64,000 bases of DNA, taken from Simmondsia chinensis (lineage: Eukaryota > Streptophyta > Magnoliopsida > Caryophyllales > Simmondsiaceae). Numbering within the stretch: the first letter of the stretch is position 1; each line of letters opens with the position of its first letter. The position numbers and the translations under genes are program-made. This document shows positions 21,448-33,299 of this stretch, one piece after another. The notes under the pieces were generated by a model. It had not been told where the DNA came from and ran no database searches. It saw nothing but the letters and a program-made list of their open reading frames with translations. The stretch covers positions 17,183,036 through 17,247,035 of the forward strand of contig JAGTTD010000012.1 in the NCBI GenBank assembly GCA_018398585.1. Reading direction: 5' to 3'.

Positions 21448-22795
21448 ACATAGTATCTCATACTGTCAATATGTCAAACACAAGTTATTTGCCGTACTTT
21501 TAGAACACTTTCTAAAACACTTTATAGTAAGGAAAAATAGGAATTCTCCTAAAATCACCACTTTGATCTAACCAAAGTGACTTGATATAATAACATAACT
21601 AATCCCAACTTTAGTCTTTAATTCTTTAAACCTTTCAAATGATTCAAGACTTCAGTCTTCATAAGTATATCCATTTGAGTAGTTATTCATAAACATTTTA
21701 TGGAATAGTATTCGTTTCCGCTCACTTGAACGTTTAGTGGTCTATATACATTTTATGAACAAGTTCTAGCAGTTTAGTGGCTCTATTGCCTTTACTCTTA
21801 AAGGCTCTTCAGTCATAATTAATTCAAACATGACTTCTATACTAGTTATCATTTTAGTAATTAATGATCCCATAAGACAAATCAAACAGTTTTCTATCAT
21901 ACTAGATTAATGTGATCTAAGATCAAGTACCACTTAAAAGCTATATAGTCTTCAGGAAATTCTTTTTTATACGGTTACACAGCCTAGCTTTATTAGACTA
22001 ATAAATTGCAAATAACATAGTTTTGATTAAAACAAGTCAACTATCTACCAATATACCTTTTAAATAAACCCTTTATTTAATGAACTACCAATTCATTTTT
22101 CAGAAAAAATAATGGAAAAACTATTTTCAAACAAGTAGTATATAAAAATTAAATTTCTAAAGAAACTAGTACATTTAAATAGCTATTAAAATCAAAACTT
22201 ACATTCCTTAAACTACTATCTCTTGATGCCCTCACTAAAAACCCATTCACCAGAACACTAGTAAACTACCTACTAATCACAGCTAGAGGAGATGCGATAT
22301 CGAATACCTTGTCATGTTAGCTTTCCGTCTTGGCAACAATAGTATTTAAGTACGTAGGAAATTCCTTGTAAAAACCTAGCGTCCATTGCTCTTATAATGG
22401 AGGTAAGACTATTTTGACTCATATTGTATTTTACCCTCTAGAGGTTCCTAATTCCTGAGATAGATGATTACACTAAGTGAACTCTTCCCTTAGTTCTCAA
22501 GACACCTTTTCCCTCAAGCTGTACTTTCATCAGTTCAAACAATGTGCAATCTCTATTACTTAACTTATCCAGCCTAAACCGATTGAAAGACTTTGATAGG
22601 CAAGTCAGGATCATATCCTATTGAGATTGGTTATCAGTATTTGCATCAAGAATTCCAGTTCAATTAAATAAGCCATCATAATATGACACGCTCTTGAATT
22701 GAACTTTATTAACGCAATCTAGTGTCCCTCATCTTTCTCATAAGTTGTTCTCATGCTACTAGTTCTTTAATCAAACACTTAGTTCAAGTATTTAA
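21448..22795 (-). pseudogene. Copia-C1 gag and integrase remnants
   Basis: This block is the reverse-complement homologue of 56525-58000 in C2. On the - strand from 22795 it carries the end of gag, a zinc-knuckle remnant (YYCCQDGKLT near 22330-22300), and then the integrase region near 21840-21560 with EEPLRVKA..LLELVHKMY and MKTEVLNHLKGLKN. In copia these correspond to the MTKRPFxxKGxRAKELLELVHTDVCGP and YLMKHKSEAFxxFKEF stretches. Most of the protein is unreadable because of indels. Athila-E3 begins at 22796 and the solo LTR ends at 21447. Confidence 0.6.
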
Positions 22796-23962
22796 TGTGC
22801 TTCGTGTATGCTTTGCTTAGCAAGTGCACTAAGTCATATCAAGTAATAGAGAATGAGTAGAGTATTGTCTCTTGACCAACCTTCAGCATGCTCTTTTAAA
22901 AATTAACTCATCAATTTCTTGCATGAATTAAAATAATAAAATAGTTCTAAAGATCCATGGTTTTCACTTAAGACCACACAAATCGGGTAAATCTATCTCT
23001 AGCATTCGCTCAATTTGTAGTGTTTATCACTTTAGCAATCGTCATAAATCTCCTCTCATACTCATTATGAATCATTATAGGCTTTGATTGGGGATCAAGC
23101 ATTCAAAATTCATGAAGAATAATGATAAACACTGAAAAAATGCAATAAACAAACTTTGAATACGTTGAATTAGAAAAGAACGTATATTACAACTTAGGCT
23201 ACATCGTAGCCTTGGAAAGACAAAATTAGCTCTTGGTAAACATAATATAAATCAATACTAAGACAAAATCCATAAACTTAAAGAAGGAAAGGATAGAAAA
23301 GAACTTGAAATTGAAAATTTACAAGCCATACTCTTTCTTTTCACGCCCTTCCTCTTCTATCCAAATGTCTACCTATGTTTCTACTTTGTTTTTTGGTTTT
23401 TTTTTTTTTTTTAGACGAATTCATCATAAAAAACTTCAATAACATGCCTATCTATATTATTTTAGGTTAGAATTACATGAAATAAAAATTACATGAGCTT
23501 CATTCTTATTTGTTCATCTTGCCACCTGTTGCCGCCCATGTTCAGCTTTTGCATCAAGTTGCTATTTTTTCTCAGTTTTTTCTTCTTTCCACCCCCCAAA
23601 CTTCAGTCTTCACATCAAGTTGTATGTGTTATGAAGTTCTTGAACTTGATTTGCTACTTTTTCCGCCCATAATTGCAAGTTGAAGTGAACTGTACAAGAA
23701 CTTGGTTTTTCCTTGGTTAGCAATGTGAAATTAATGTGTTTTGCCCCTTTTTTTTTTCTTTTGTTTGATGTATCTTGCATTCACTTGTTGATGTTGATGA
23801 AAAAACTTGCAAGATTTTGCATAAAATGAGTGTTTTTGCAAAGAAATAGCAATAGGAGTGAAAAAGAGCTAAAGCGATTACAAGTGATAAAAATTTGATA
23901 TACAATGGTTAGAAAATGAACCTAAATGATATAAATAATTATATACTGAATTAGACTTATCA
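22796..23962 (-). repeat. Athila-E3 3' LTR
   Basis: On the - strand it starts TGATAAGTCTAATTCAGTAT and ends ACACGAAGCACA. It is 1167 bp, shorter than in E1. The TATA region is degraded (TATAATATAGATAGG near 23440-23455). Confidence 0.8.
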
Positions 23963-25540
23963 AAATACCCCCAAACTTAAGTCGAGCAAGGCAAATCATG
24001 AAGGCGCAAGATCTCATGCTTTTAAGAATTTATCACAATTCAAAGCAAGACTACTTCTATTAAAAAAGAATGACCGAGGCTCAAAGTGTAAGGTTCTAAA
24101 GGCAGAACAATCTTTCTAAGGAAAACCCATCAATCACTTAGGTAACCGAATTCAAAAGTTGGCTAAGCAAATTAAGTTTATCCATTCTTTCTAATCTCTA
24201 GACATTCAAACCGAATAGATGACAAAAATCATGCCACTCATAACAAGACTTCTCAGGTATGCCCACCAAAATTATTCACAATATTTTCTCCCCTTTTTTT
24301 AATATTATTTGTGAGGGACTGATTTGCCCTAGTCGATCCGGATCCATGCGCATATCTCCAGCAAGAATCAAACTCCTAACCCTTAGGTGATGACCGCATG
24401 GGTAAGAGAAGCCACCACTGAGACGCACTCAATATGGCCGCGTGAATATATCTTCAGTGAGAATCAAACTTCTAACCCCTGGGCGATGACCCGCATGGGT
24501 AAGGTAAGCCACCACTGAGATGCCCTTATTATGACTTCACGAGTATATCTTCAGCGAGAATCGAACTCCTGACCCCTGGGCAATGATCGCATGGTTAAAA
24601 TACGCCTCCACTAAGACACCCTCATGATAAGCAGCACGTAGCTTAAAAAATGTTTATATGGGATAGTAGTGCTAGAGATGCTTCCCGCATTTTCTCACTT
24701 TTTTCTTTTTTTTTATATTTTTCTTTAGACTTAGGCATTACTCTTCAAAGTCTATTATACAAATGATAATCTCAATGTAATCCATCCAAATTTGTGCATC
24801 TTTTAATAAAAAAGAAAGGTAAAATAGCCATACTAACTAGTAAACTCAAATACCATGGTTCTACAAGATAATGCCTTTAGAATAGATCATGTTTTGCAAT
24901 TAGAACACAAAAATAATTGATTATCAGGTTATTCAAATCTAATTAAAGTATGAGCTAAAAAGAGCAAAAAAATTGCCTAAAAAATATGACAATAAAATCT
25001 TTAAAAAAATTATGATTTTACCTTAGTTTAAAATAAAATTTAAAATGACTAATGATCTATACTATTGAAAATAAAAAAATCTTTTTGTTAGCCAATAGTA
25101 TCTACATCCCCATACAAAGGCTTTGAACTCTAGGAGGCACTAAAACCGACTCTAAAATATAAAATAGGACTAGACACGAATATGTTTTGAAAAATTTTGT
25201 TCAAAATTTACAAAAAAAATGTGACAAAATGTCTTTCCCACCCCCAAACTTAAAATTAACATTGTCCTTAATGTTAAAAGAAATACAAGGAACAAAGCAG
25301 TAGGTGAGAGATACTTCTCAGGTTTGAGGATTTCTTTTAGATGGTGAATATTGTCATCGGGTTACCCCCAAACTTGTTTCAAAAAACCTGTCGAACAAAA
25401 TATACAAAAAACATAAGAGTAATAAAATTGAAGGGAGGCTAAAAAGAAAAGTAGGGAAAGGAAAACTTGGATTGCCTCCCGAGAAGCCCTTAAGTTATAA
25501 TCATTAGCTAGAATTTTTGACGATGACCTATCTTGTAGCC
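23963..25540 (-). other. E3 3' untranslated region with PPT
   Basis: Inverted landmarks shared with E1 are the PPT (AAATACCCCCAAACTT at 23963), ACCATGGTT near 24855, CCCATACAAAGG near 25109, and GATTGCCTCCCGAGAAGCCC near 25470. No gene is seen. Confidence 0.65.
24334..24621 (-). repeat. Three tandem tRNA-like units in E3 (period 96 bp)
   Basis: On the - strand the units start at 24621, 24525 and 24429. The first reads GTGTCTTAGTGGAGGCG and then GAGTTCGATTCTCGCTG; the second GGGCATCTCAGTGGTGGC; the third GCGTCTCAGTGGTGGC. ACCCATGCGG between the boxes is kept. The homologous position in E1 and E2 carries two and three units. Confidence 0.72.
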
Positions 25541-26475
25541 TGAAGGAGAATGAAGTTTCCTCCATCCATCGTCAATCATCATTTTCTTCTGTGGATCTTT
25601 TTTGTACCCTTCTTTACATTACCACCTTCGCCATCTCTAATGATGGGATCCTTGAGCTTAATGTGCCCCAACTTGAATTTTCTTTTCCTATCTTTTCTAC
25701 ATTTTTTCATAAAGTCATCCTTGGCTTCGAAAACCTCTGACTTCGTTAAACAAGCTCGACACTCTATTTCGATAACTGGTGGTGGTGGGTCGGTCAAGAT
25801 GGATTTGATCATTGGTGGCAACGAGTCAATCAAGGGGGTTAAGTCACATTGAGGTGGTTCTTCTAATGTCTCCCCATCCCTCAATATCATGGCGTTAGTT
25901 TGTTCCCCTGGGTTGGTGGCAGTATTATTAGGTAAAGAATCTTTGAACCTCTCAGAAAATTCCTCCAATTTAGTCTCTACTTTATTTCTAAATTTCGGAT
26001 GGAGGCTTCTTGCTTTTTGAAGATAACCCTAGTTTCTTGAGCAAAATTCATGAACTCCCTAAACATTTCTTCTAAGTCATATTCGTTTTCTTGAGATGGA
26101 TGAATGGGTGACCAAGGTGCTTCATAATGGTTCCAAGAAAAGTTAGAAGAGTTCATCCATCCATGATTGTAGGTGTTAGAGTAGGGGTTGTATTGGGTTT
26201 GTTGATAATTTGACATGTAGTTATCCTGTTCCAAAACCCAATAAGGAAAAATTGTTGCCCCCTTAGCACTACGTACTAGCATGGTTACTTGCACAAAAAT
26301 CACATCTAGGAGTACGAACAACTTTGACACTTATAATGTTATCTAGCTGTTTTGAATTACTTAGAGTTGAGCAGATAATGCATTAATTTCATGAATTTCC
26401 AGCGGTGTTCTTGGCATAGCCTGATATTGAGGTCTTGTATAGTTGTTGCTAGCCATCACCTCTAGCAACATTCTG
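25540..26475 (-). pseudogene. E3 partial Athila gag plus basic ORF
   Basis: From 26475 the - strand gives LLEVMASNNYTRPQYQAMPR, then IHEINALSAQL, and the knuckle CDFCASNHAST with its last Cys lost to a stop. Then come NYQQTQYNPYSNTYNHGW, SNFSWNHYEAPWSP and EASIRNLEIK. In a shifted frame (25968-25579) it continues EEFSERFKDSLPNNT, TNAMILRDGETLEEPPQCDL, TDPPPPVIEIECRACL and the basic stretch ending GNVKKGTKKIHRRK. This is the clearest Athila gag match in the window (NNPYSNTYNPGWRNHPNFSW, SIRNLEVQIG and LPSNTExNP in the family). The N-terminal capsid part and all of pol are absent. The + strand frame 25550-25852 is its shadow. Confidence 0.76.
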
Positions 26476-26983
26476 TGTCAAACTTGAGGTTTTTTTGTTT
26501 TTTTTTAATTTCAATCTTAACATACAAAACATTAAAAATAAACTTAAAATTTAGAATAAAAATAAAAATAATGAGAAAGTACCAAAATACAATATAATAC
26601 AGATCTTAACAAAAAGCTTTTTTTTTTTGGGTGAGGGGAAGTAATATTAATGTTTTGAAAATCTTAAAAATAATGATTTTAACTTTCAAAATTCTAACCA
26701 AATTAACTTATAAGTAAAAGAAAGATGAAAATAAAGATAAAATACAAGAAAAACAACAAAATAATACAAGCTTAACAAAACTTGACAGAAACACAATTGA
26801 GAGGGGAGGTGCTATACAAATTTAACAAGTAAATATAACTCTACAAATAAAATCAAGTGAATAAAATAATTGAAAGAAAATAAATTTTTTCTTTAAGTTT
26901 AAATAAAATTTACAAGTTTTAACAAAACAACTTCAAATTAGTACCAAAACTTGTTAGTATCGATATCACTCAAATAAGAACAA
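26476..26983 (-). repeat. E3 leader with G/C-tract repeats
   Basis: This is the A-rich (T-rich on the - strand) leader with two degenerate units. The inverted C-tracts are GGGTGAGGGG near 26629 and GAGGGGAGG near 26800. The layout is as in E1. Confidence 0.55.
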
Positions 26984-27005
26984 TCCCCAGCAACGGTGCC
27001 AAAAA
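26984..27005 (-). other. E3 primer-binding site (best preserved)
   Basis: On the - strand GTTTTTGGCACCGTTGCTGG differs from the Athila tRNA-Asp PBS (TTTTTGGCGCCGTTGCCGG) at two positions, both transitions. Confidence 0.82.
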
Positions 27006-27010
27006 CTTAA

Positions 27011-27615
27011 TGTGCTTGGTGTATGCTTTGCTTAGCAAGTGCACTAAGTTATATCAAGTAATATAGAATGAGTAGAGTATTGTCCCACAAGGATTGTGAT
27101 TGAATGAGTACCAAAATTAGTAATTCCAGCACTATTTGAAAGATTGAAATTTTTGTTTTTGAAATAAAACAAACAAAATGAAAAGATCTTAAATTGGGTT
27201 ACTGATTTTCAGAAACTTCTCTAATTCTTCTGATTTAATAAGATCCAAGGCATCTGATTTCACGTATTTGCATCAATATGCCTTTCTATTCTCGATATTC
27301 AAGTTGTTTTTACGTGTTGATGATCGAAAATCCTAAGTTACTAAATACTCTCTTTCGAGCAACATTTAGCATGCACTTTTACATATTAACTCATCAATCT
27401 CTTGCATGAATTAAAATAAGAAAAGAGTGTTGAAGATCCATGGTTTTTACTTAAGACCACACATATCGCGTTAATCTATATCTAGCATTCGCTCAATTTG
27501 TGATGTTTATCACTTTAGCAATAATCATAAATCTCCTCTCAGACTTGTTATAAATCCTTATAGGCTTTGAATGGTGATCAAGCATTCAAAAATTATGACG
27601 AACAATAATAAATCT
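27011..27615 (-). repeat. Athila-E3 5' LTR, truncated
   Basis: It matches 22796-23130 and continues through the CTTATTTTAATTCATGCAAG and GCGAATGCTAGA-type blocks. It stops near 27615 (AACAATAATAAA) where the 3' LTR continues for another 850 bp. U3 and the TATA box are lost. Confidence 0.78.
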
Positions 27616-29354
27616 CACATCCTAATTATTTAATAAACCACTCTTCCCTCAACATCTAATTTCGTGCAATCAAGCTCCTCGGGGAGGCTAATATACACCC
27701 TAGTCAAGTGTACACCGCTACCTCAACATCACTACAAGTCTACGAAGTACTCCACGTTGGGGTGGCTGCACCCATTTTTCTGCACTTCAGTCTGTCATAA
27801 GAGATCTAACCTTGTATTATGCAAATGAAGGCCCTCCTCAAGGAGTCATGCCCCCCTACAATACTACTAGACTGGTCACAAAGGCAATGAGCACTCATTT
27901 AGAAGCTCGCTCCCACTTGATATTTTGAGTCACGTGAAACTTTTAATAGTTTTGGCAAACAGAAAGAGCATGGAATCCACCCAACCATTCTCTGTGTGTG
28001 TGCATGAATGAGCTAACCAATCTATTCATTACTCCATGGGAGAGCGGCATAACAAGTTATCGGTAAATTGAAAAATATACTCAATTAATATGTTTCCTAA
28101 ACATAACTAAGTCACCGTTTCTAGCTTGGCATCTAAGACAGTATCACAAAGATCCCGAGGAGACTACCATACTATCCTACTCAAGTGTATACTATTGCCG
28201 ATACATCATTACAAGTAAAGAAGATACTCCACGGATACGTGGTCACATCCGTTTTCTCATACCTCTATCTATCCTAAAAAAAGTCTAACCCTATACTCTG
28301 CGAACAAATGTCCTCCTCAGGAAGTCGCGCCTATCCACTATACTATTAGACTAGCAATGAAGACCATGAGGAATCAACTCCTGAACCTAGTTCCCACTTG
28401 AAATTTTATATGGCGGACCTTTCTTTTAAGTTTATTATCTCATAATCAATATTAGAATCGTATTCTAAATTTTATTTAACCATTGAATAAATCCCTAATC
28501 ACATTAGGCTTCTTTAATTATCCAACCTATGTAGTTTAATCTCATTGGATACATATGACGATTCTCCTTTCAAATAATTAAACTATTGAATTATCTAATC
28601 ACATTAGACCTTTTTGAAAAAATTCTCAACAAAATCAAATATTTCATCAAGTTATATAAATAAATGGCCTTCTAACATTATTCACATTGTATATAATATT
28701 TAATTCATTTAAATAATATCAAAGATGTGAACAAAATATAATAAGTGTCATGTCATCAAATGTTTTGAATAACATTGCTCAAGGCCTAATGAGGTTGAAG
28801 TAATTAAATATCTTTCTAAAACATTATTGAAAAGATTATCGTATAAATTTAATTAGAATCTTAATAATAACAAAATGGGGTACAACAATTTGCCCAGTGC
28901 TACATTCTTTTTTTTTAAATTGTTTTTAATTTAAATAAATAAATTATTACTCTAGATCTTAATCTCGTTACATCATAAAACCCCACGTCTAATCCTATTA
29001 GATATTCTTTATTTTGGATTATCATAAAATATTCAACAATTTGAATATTTCACACCTTGGCTCAAAATCTAATGTTATTAGATAGATAATCTAAATTGTT
29101 TAACTCTTTGAATATCTAATCTCATTAGACTTGACTAAGAATTTCGCTCCTTGATTGAATCATGACTCATCTAAAGTCTTAAATGATTTAAAAGTTTAAT
29201 TAACATCCTATCTTGTTATTAAACTCATTAACAATAATATTCAAGATTGGCTTTTTCCTTTGGTGAAATTCTCAACTTCATATTTTCAAAATTCTACATT
29301 CTCCTATTTCAGAACTAATATTTTTAATGTCAATCATGAATGTATTTAGAGTTG
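27616..29354 (-). repeat. Copia-C1 leader with duplicated about 480-bp unit and palindrome cluster
   Basis: It is homologous, inverted, to 54120-55930 of C2. It contains two diverged copies of the leader unit (about 28090-28430 and 27620-27940). Shared words in the second one, read inverted, are TCAAGTGGGAG and GTGGAGTACTTCG; the first has CCACGGATACGTGG. The AT-rich part carries CTAAT-N3-ATTAG palindromes at 28988, 29069 and 29117. No open frame of note is present. Confidence 0.68.
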
Positions 29355-31184
29355 AAAAAAAATTTTAAAACTATTTCATAGAACGGGAGCATTGGAAAAC
29401 CAATTTAAAATTATTAATTTTAAATCTAAAGCACCGATCTAATTAAACTATTTAATTTGATCTAAATCTTACTCATATAGGTTAATAATATGAGAAACAA
29501 AAGACTTCGAATAAAACAAATATAAGCATGATATGTGGAAAAAAAAAATGAAATACAGGAAAAATAAATTAAATATCAATATTTAATTAAACATACCTAA
29601 AGCGCGAATCTCAACTCTAACTTGAAGATCTGAAATTAGAAGAAGAATTCTCGAAACTTCAAGGTCTTCTTCGCAATGACCTCTTCTAGCACCAGAAATG
29701 TAAAAATATTTAACTTAGGAAATTCCATCTTTCAAAAAATAATTTTTGAGAAAAATTATGCTAAACAATAATTTAGAAAACCCCTAAAACACTTTTAGGG
29801 TTTTCTTCGTGGGAGAAAACAAGTTCCAAAACCTTTTTTTTTTTTTCCTTCTTATTTTTAACTCATGAAAAACATGTATATTTATAGGCAAAAGTAATTG
29901 CAGAGTATGTCATCCCTGCATTGGCCAAAACAAAAGCACACAGATGGACACATCTCTACGTTAGGTTTCTTAACGCACGTGGCACGTGTCTGCATATTAT
30001 TGGCTCCAATCGAATGTCGCGGATCGGAGGCTGTTTTTTCCCCGATTTAGTTTTTTATTTTTTGGTTTAAAATCTCACATGTATTAAGTTATGTTATAAA
30101 ATTTATTTAGCATTAAATTTATTTCTCTTATAGATGAATAATTTATCTCATCAATTCCCTTTTAAATATTTTCAAATGATGCTTAAGTTGAGGCTTGTGA
30201 AGGGACATCGGGGACAATCTAACTTGAGCTCCAAATTAGTCACATCTGATTATCATCTCATGATAACAGTTAATTACCATTTAGTAAAACTTAGTTCCAA
30301 TAAATAAGTTATTGTACTCTAAAATTAAATATATTCACTTAAGAATTTTCCAAATAACTTTAATTGGAGACGACCCCGCTATTAGATATCCTTGAGCAGA
30401 TTAACTTTAACGACTATCCTTACTTTTCTCACATCTTTTGTCATAGTTTCCAACTCGCCCTTCTGGAATAATTCAATAATATAGAAACAATTTTCGTACT
30501 AATTCTTAATGTCAAACATATGGAATACTTTGGCCAATAATTCTACAATCTGTTTGTATGCTTGCGAATCAACTAAGTGGACATCTTTATCTCATTAGAG
30601 ACTATAGATTCCACGTAAAACATTTGTTCCCATTACACAACATGTCGTTACCCAACGCACATAAAATTTAAGTCAACACACTGTAACTAATCCTTTTGGA
30701 ATATCAAAGCAACGAACAATTCGTGCACGAGTTCAGACTATTTCTTGGATTCAGAGTTATTATCCTACATAATTAGATATTTCTGATAGTAGTTAAGAAA
30801 AAAATACATCAGCTGGTCCTGCTTAGTGTTCCAATCTTATTGACAATAACATAATACTCTTATTCACATCACCAAGACAAGTCATCCAAAGCATCATATT
30901 ATAGTCTTATCAAACAAGTTGTCCAAACTTAGCACCGACTACAAACATACTTTGACAACATATCACTAGTTTGATTTAAGTCTATCCATTGCTCAATCTC
31001 ATTGGCCACTTAAACCTGATATGTCATCTCAGACTACGTCCATCTCATAAAACATTCTAGGAAAACAATTACACATACATTTTGACTCGTAAAACATATT
31101 CTGACAATAAATAAAGAAAATAATTTCATTTATTTAATATTTAAACTAACTAATTAGGTTTTTGAGGACACCAATTCCAACACA
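29355..31184 (-). repeat. Copia-C1 5' LTR
   Basis: On the - strand it begins TGTTGGAATTGGTGTCC (right edge 31182-31184). It matches 10115-11660 plus 3859-4133. The terminal bases and the PBS are missing by comparison with C2. Tat-A gag resumes directly on its right. Confidence 0.83.
29877..29888 (-). promoter_or_regulatory. TATA box of copia-C1 5' LTR
   Basis: The - strand reads CCTATAAATATA, identical to the word in the 3' LTR at 10392. Confidence 0.58.
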
Positions 31185-31775
31185 GCATGCCAAGCTGGTG
31201 TTAAATGGCTTGGACATTGAATTTATGATGAAATTGAAGAGATCAAATTTCACCAGTCTTTTTCAGCTAGCAGAATGTGCCACTATATACGATATTGTCT
31301 TGAAAGAAGACAGCCTCAAGAAGAACATGTATACAACCTACATGCACAAAGTGATAGACGAGGGGGAGATCCCTCCTTATGAAATTGATGTTGCTGAATA
31401 AGTAAGAAGGCCTCTTATTATCTGTAATCCTTTAGTAAAATAGGATATGAAGGTTAGGAAGTCAATCAATCACAGTACTTGAGAAAGTACTCATTTGACC
31501 TCTCAAGATCTGATATATTATTTGATTGGCTCAAGGAAAATATCAAACTCAAAGTCAAAGTGAAGCACAAGAAACCTGATCCTACTCCTTAAGAGGGAAG
31601 ATGTATAATAAATGACATGATTGGTTCACCCACTCAACAAATAACTGCTTCATTATTGGAAACATATTCCAGGATACCATTGAGGCAAGGTAACTTATTT
31701 TTCTTGAAGAAGGGCTAATAGATGTTGATAAAAATTCATTCCCATGTCTTGTTTAAGTAAACGTATTTGAAACCG
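31185..31775 (+). pseudogene. gag: Tat-A gag C-terminus and zinc-finger-like region
   Basis: It resumes the gag broken at 3858: HAKLVLNGLDIEFMMKLKR, then FTSLFQLAECATIYDIVLKE, equivalent to the AQxGLDIELRKKF..DLFxLSxRVxRYExxLKE end of the Tat gag domain. Further on, SFDLSRSDI and then DWFTHSTNNCFIIGNIFQD (31622-31680) match the KYHxSxxHxTNxCxxFRxxIQ zinc-binding stretch downstream of gag in this lineage; the first Cys is lost. Stops at 31399 and later show decay. The open frame 31162-31401 begins inside the copia LTR, so its first codons do not belong to gag. Confidence 0.74.
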
Positions 31776-33299
31776 TTGCTCGAAAGAATCAAAACCATGC
31801 CCCTACTAACGATTTGCGTTATAACATGAAAGTAATGGTATTGAACAATATCTAGGAGCTAAGGGTTGCGAACCAACTATTTGACAGGCTGGTTATGGAT
31901 GAGATTATCAGTTTCCTTGATCTCAAGTGCCCATTGTAGATGAGATATGTCATTGGTATATTACAGAGCTTCATCCTACCAACAAGTGTACAATTTTCCC
32001 AAACCTTCAAGTGAGTTAACGTAGTAAATCAGCCATTTCACTATCAGTTGCTAAAGCATTGGCTATGGAAATTGGTTACGCCTCAGGAAAAGCTGTGGGC
32101 TTACAAGGCTGAGAGAGGATATCATAAGACTTAAAAAGGTTCTATGGTAAGGTATGTCATAACTGCTGCGGAAGATACAAAGAGTGATGAGAAATCTAAG
32201 GCTCGTCCATGACTAATTTTGCCTACGGATCCTCTCATGGAAATAGAAATCCCATCAAGGAAGTACCCATTCTTTGAACAACCAAGGATTCTTTCCAAAA
32301 AACTCAAATAATCGTGAGGACTAGGCATCCCTAGTGGAATCCAAAATACACCTGATTGGAGTGGAAACTAACCAAGATCCACCACAACCTGGCCAACAGC
32401 CCTCAACAGTTTGCTTGGGTAACATTTAGAGGATAAACCAGCCTGAATAGCAGAACAATGGATCTTCCAAACTTAGAGCCCATAAAAGAAAGCTGTTGTA
32501 GAAGAAGGCGATAAAGAGGAGAGCTCAGTTTGACTTGGCTGGTCTAGGATCTTATTAGCAAGGAGTCTGACCATGAGAATATAAAATCCGATTGCCCAAA
32601 CCCTATGTATCTTGAGGATCCAAAAGGTAAAACAAGCATGGGACCACGAAGGCTAAAAAGAGTCACACAGAAGGTCGAGAGGTAGCCCCTTGGAGGTCCA
32701 GCTTCTCAGGCTAGGGGTCCAAGAGACAGCCTCTCTTCAGGGTAGCCCCCTGGAAGGGGAAGGCTGCGTACATATGCCCCCCTCCCCCCCCCCGACCCTG
32801 CTTTTGCGGGAGCCCTTGGAGGCACTGGGTTTGTTGTTGTTGTTGTACGGAAGTTCGAAAGGTGCGCTAATCTCTCAGCTTCATGAGGTGATGAGTCTTG
32901 GTGGAAACAATTTGTCAAGGACTCTTACCCTTGTAAGATATCTGACGATGATAAGGACTACAACCCTCTTAGTGTCAACTTCATGAAAACTCTTGACCAG
33001 GTTAATCAGACGTGGTTAAACATAGAAAATGATTTCCACAAAGCGAAGTACCCCAAGCCAGTGGAGGAGTGTAATCCTCAAGAGGCTAAATGCAAGGACT
33101 AGCCTCATGATTAGGTGAATGAGGTCTCGAGAAAGCGACTAATCAAAAGCTTCACATCCAGTTTGGATCACTACCCAAACAAGAGGAAGTTGCTACCATA
33201 TTGCTTCTTCCCTTGGAGTTTATGGAAAGAGGGGCCTAGGATAGGCTCGAGGGAGATGTGGTAGAAGCAGATGAAGTATCCCAAGTGGAGCTGGTGGCT
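31776..33299 (+). other. Tat-A gag-protease linker (decayed, SINE inserted)
   Basis: Fragments read like the poorly conserved linker of Tat polyproteins (for example LEEGLIDVDKNSFP near 31710 and NDFHKAKYPKPVEE near 33030), but no domain can be named. The small frames at 32131-32328 (-) and 32690-32986 (+) are not credible genes; the second runs through the SINE. Confidence 0.5.
32710..32846 (+). mobile_element. Au-like SINE, 3' two-thirds, in Tat-A
   Basis: Contains GGGGTCC, AGACAGCCTCTC, AAGGCTGCGTACATATG, a C-run, GACCCTGCTTTTGCGGGAGC, CACTGGGTTTG and a (TTG)n tail to 32846. This is a diagnostic Au SINE body and tail. The tRNA-related head is not recognisable. No clear target duplication is seen. 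Confidence 0.82.

Larger units (their letters stand above)
22796..27615 (-). mobile_element. Athila-E3: non-autonomous Athila-type element, - strand, 5' truncated
   Basis: On the - strand it reads truncated 5' LTR (27011-27615), PBS, C-tract leader, gag remnant (about 25540-26475), basic ORF, 3' untranslated part with three tRNA-like units, PPT and 3' LTR (22796-23962). It has the same internal joint as E1 and E2. The 5' LTR stops at about 27615, where copia C1 leader sequence resumes. Compared with C2, about 600 bp of copia sequence is missing at this edge, so a deletion took the LTR start and part of the flank. Confidence 0.82.
3859..31184 (-). mobile_element. Copia-C1: Ty1/copia element on - strand, host of four later insertions
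   Basis: On the - strand it reads 5' LTR (29355-31184), leader (27616-29354), gag and integrase remnants (21448-22795), RT (18999-19612 and 11661-12276), RNase H, PPT, and 3' LTR (10115-11660 plus 3859-4133). It sits in Tat-A gag, which resumes on its far side, and CATG is found at both edges. Removing E1, E2, the solo LTR and E3 leaves about 8 kb, normal for copia with 1.8-kb LTRs. All coding regions are broken. The LTR-leader junction with the PBS has a deletion of about 30 bp compared with C2. Confidence 0.82.
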
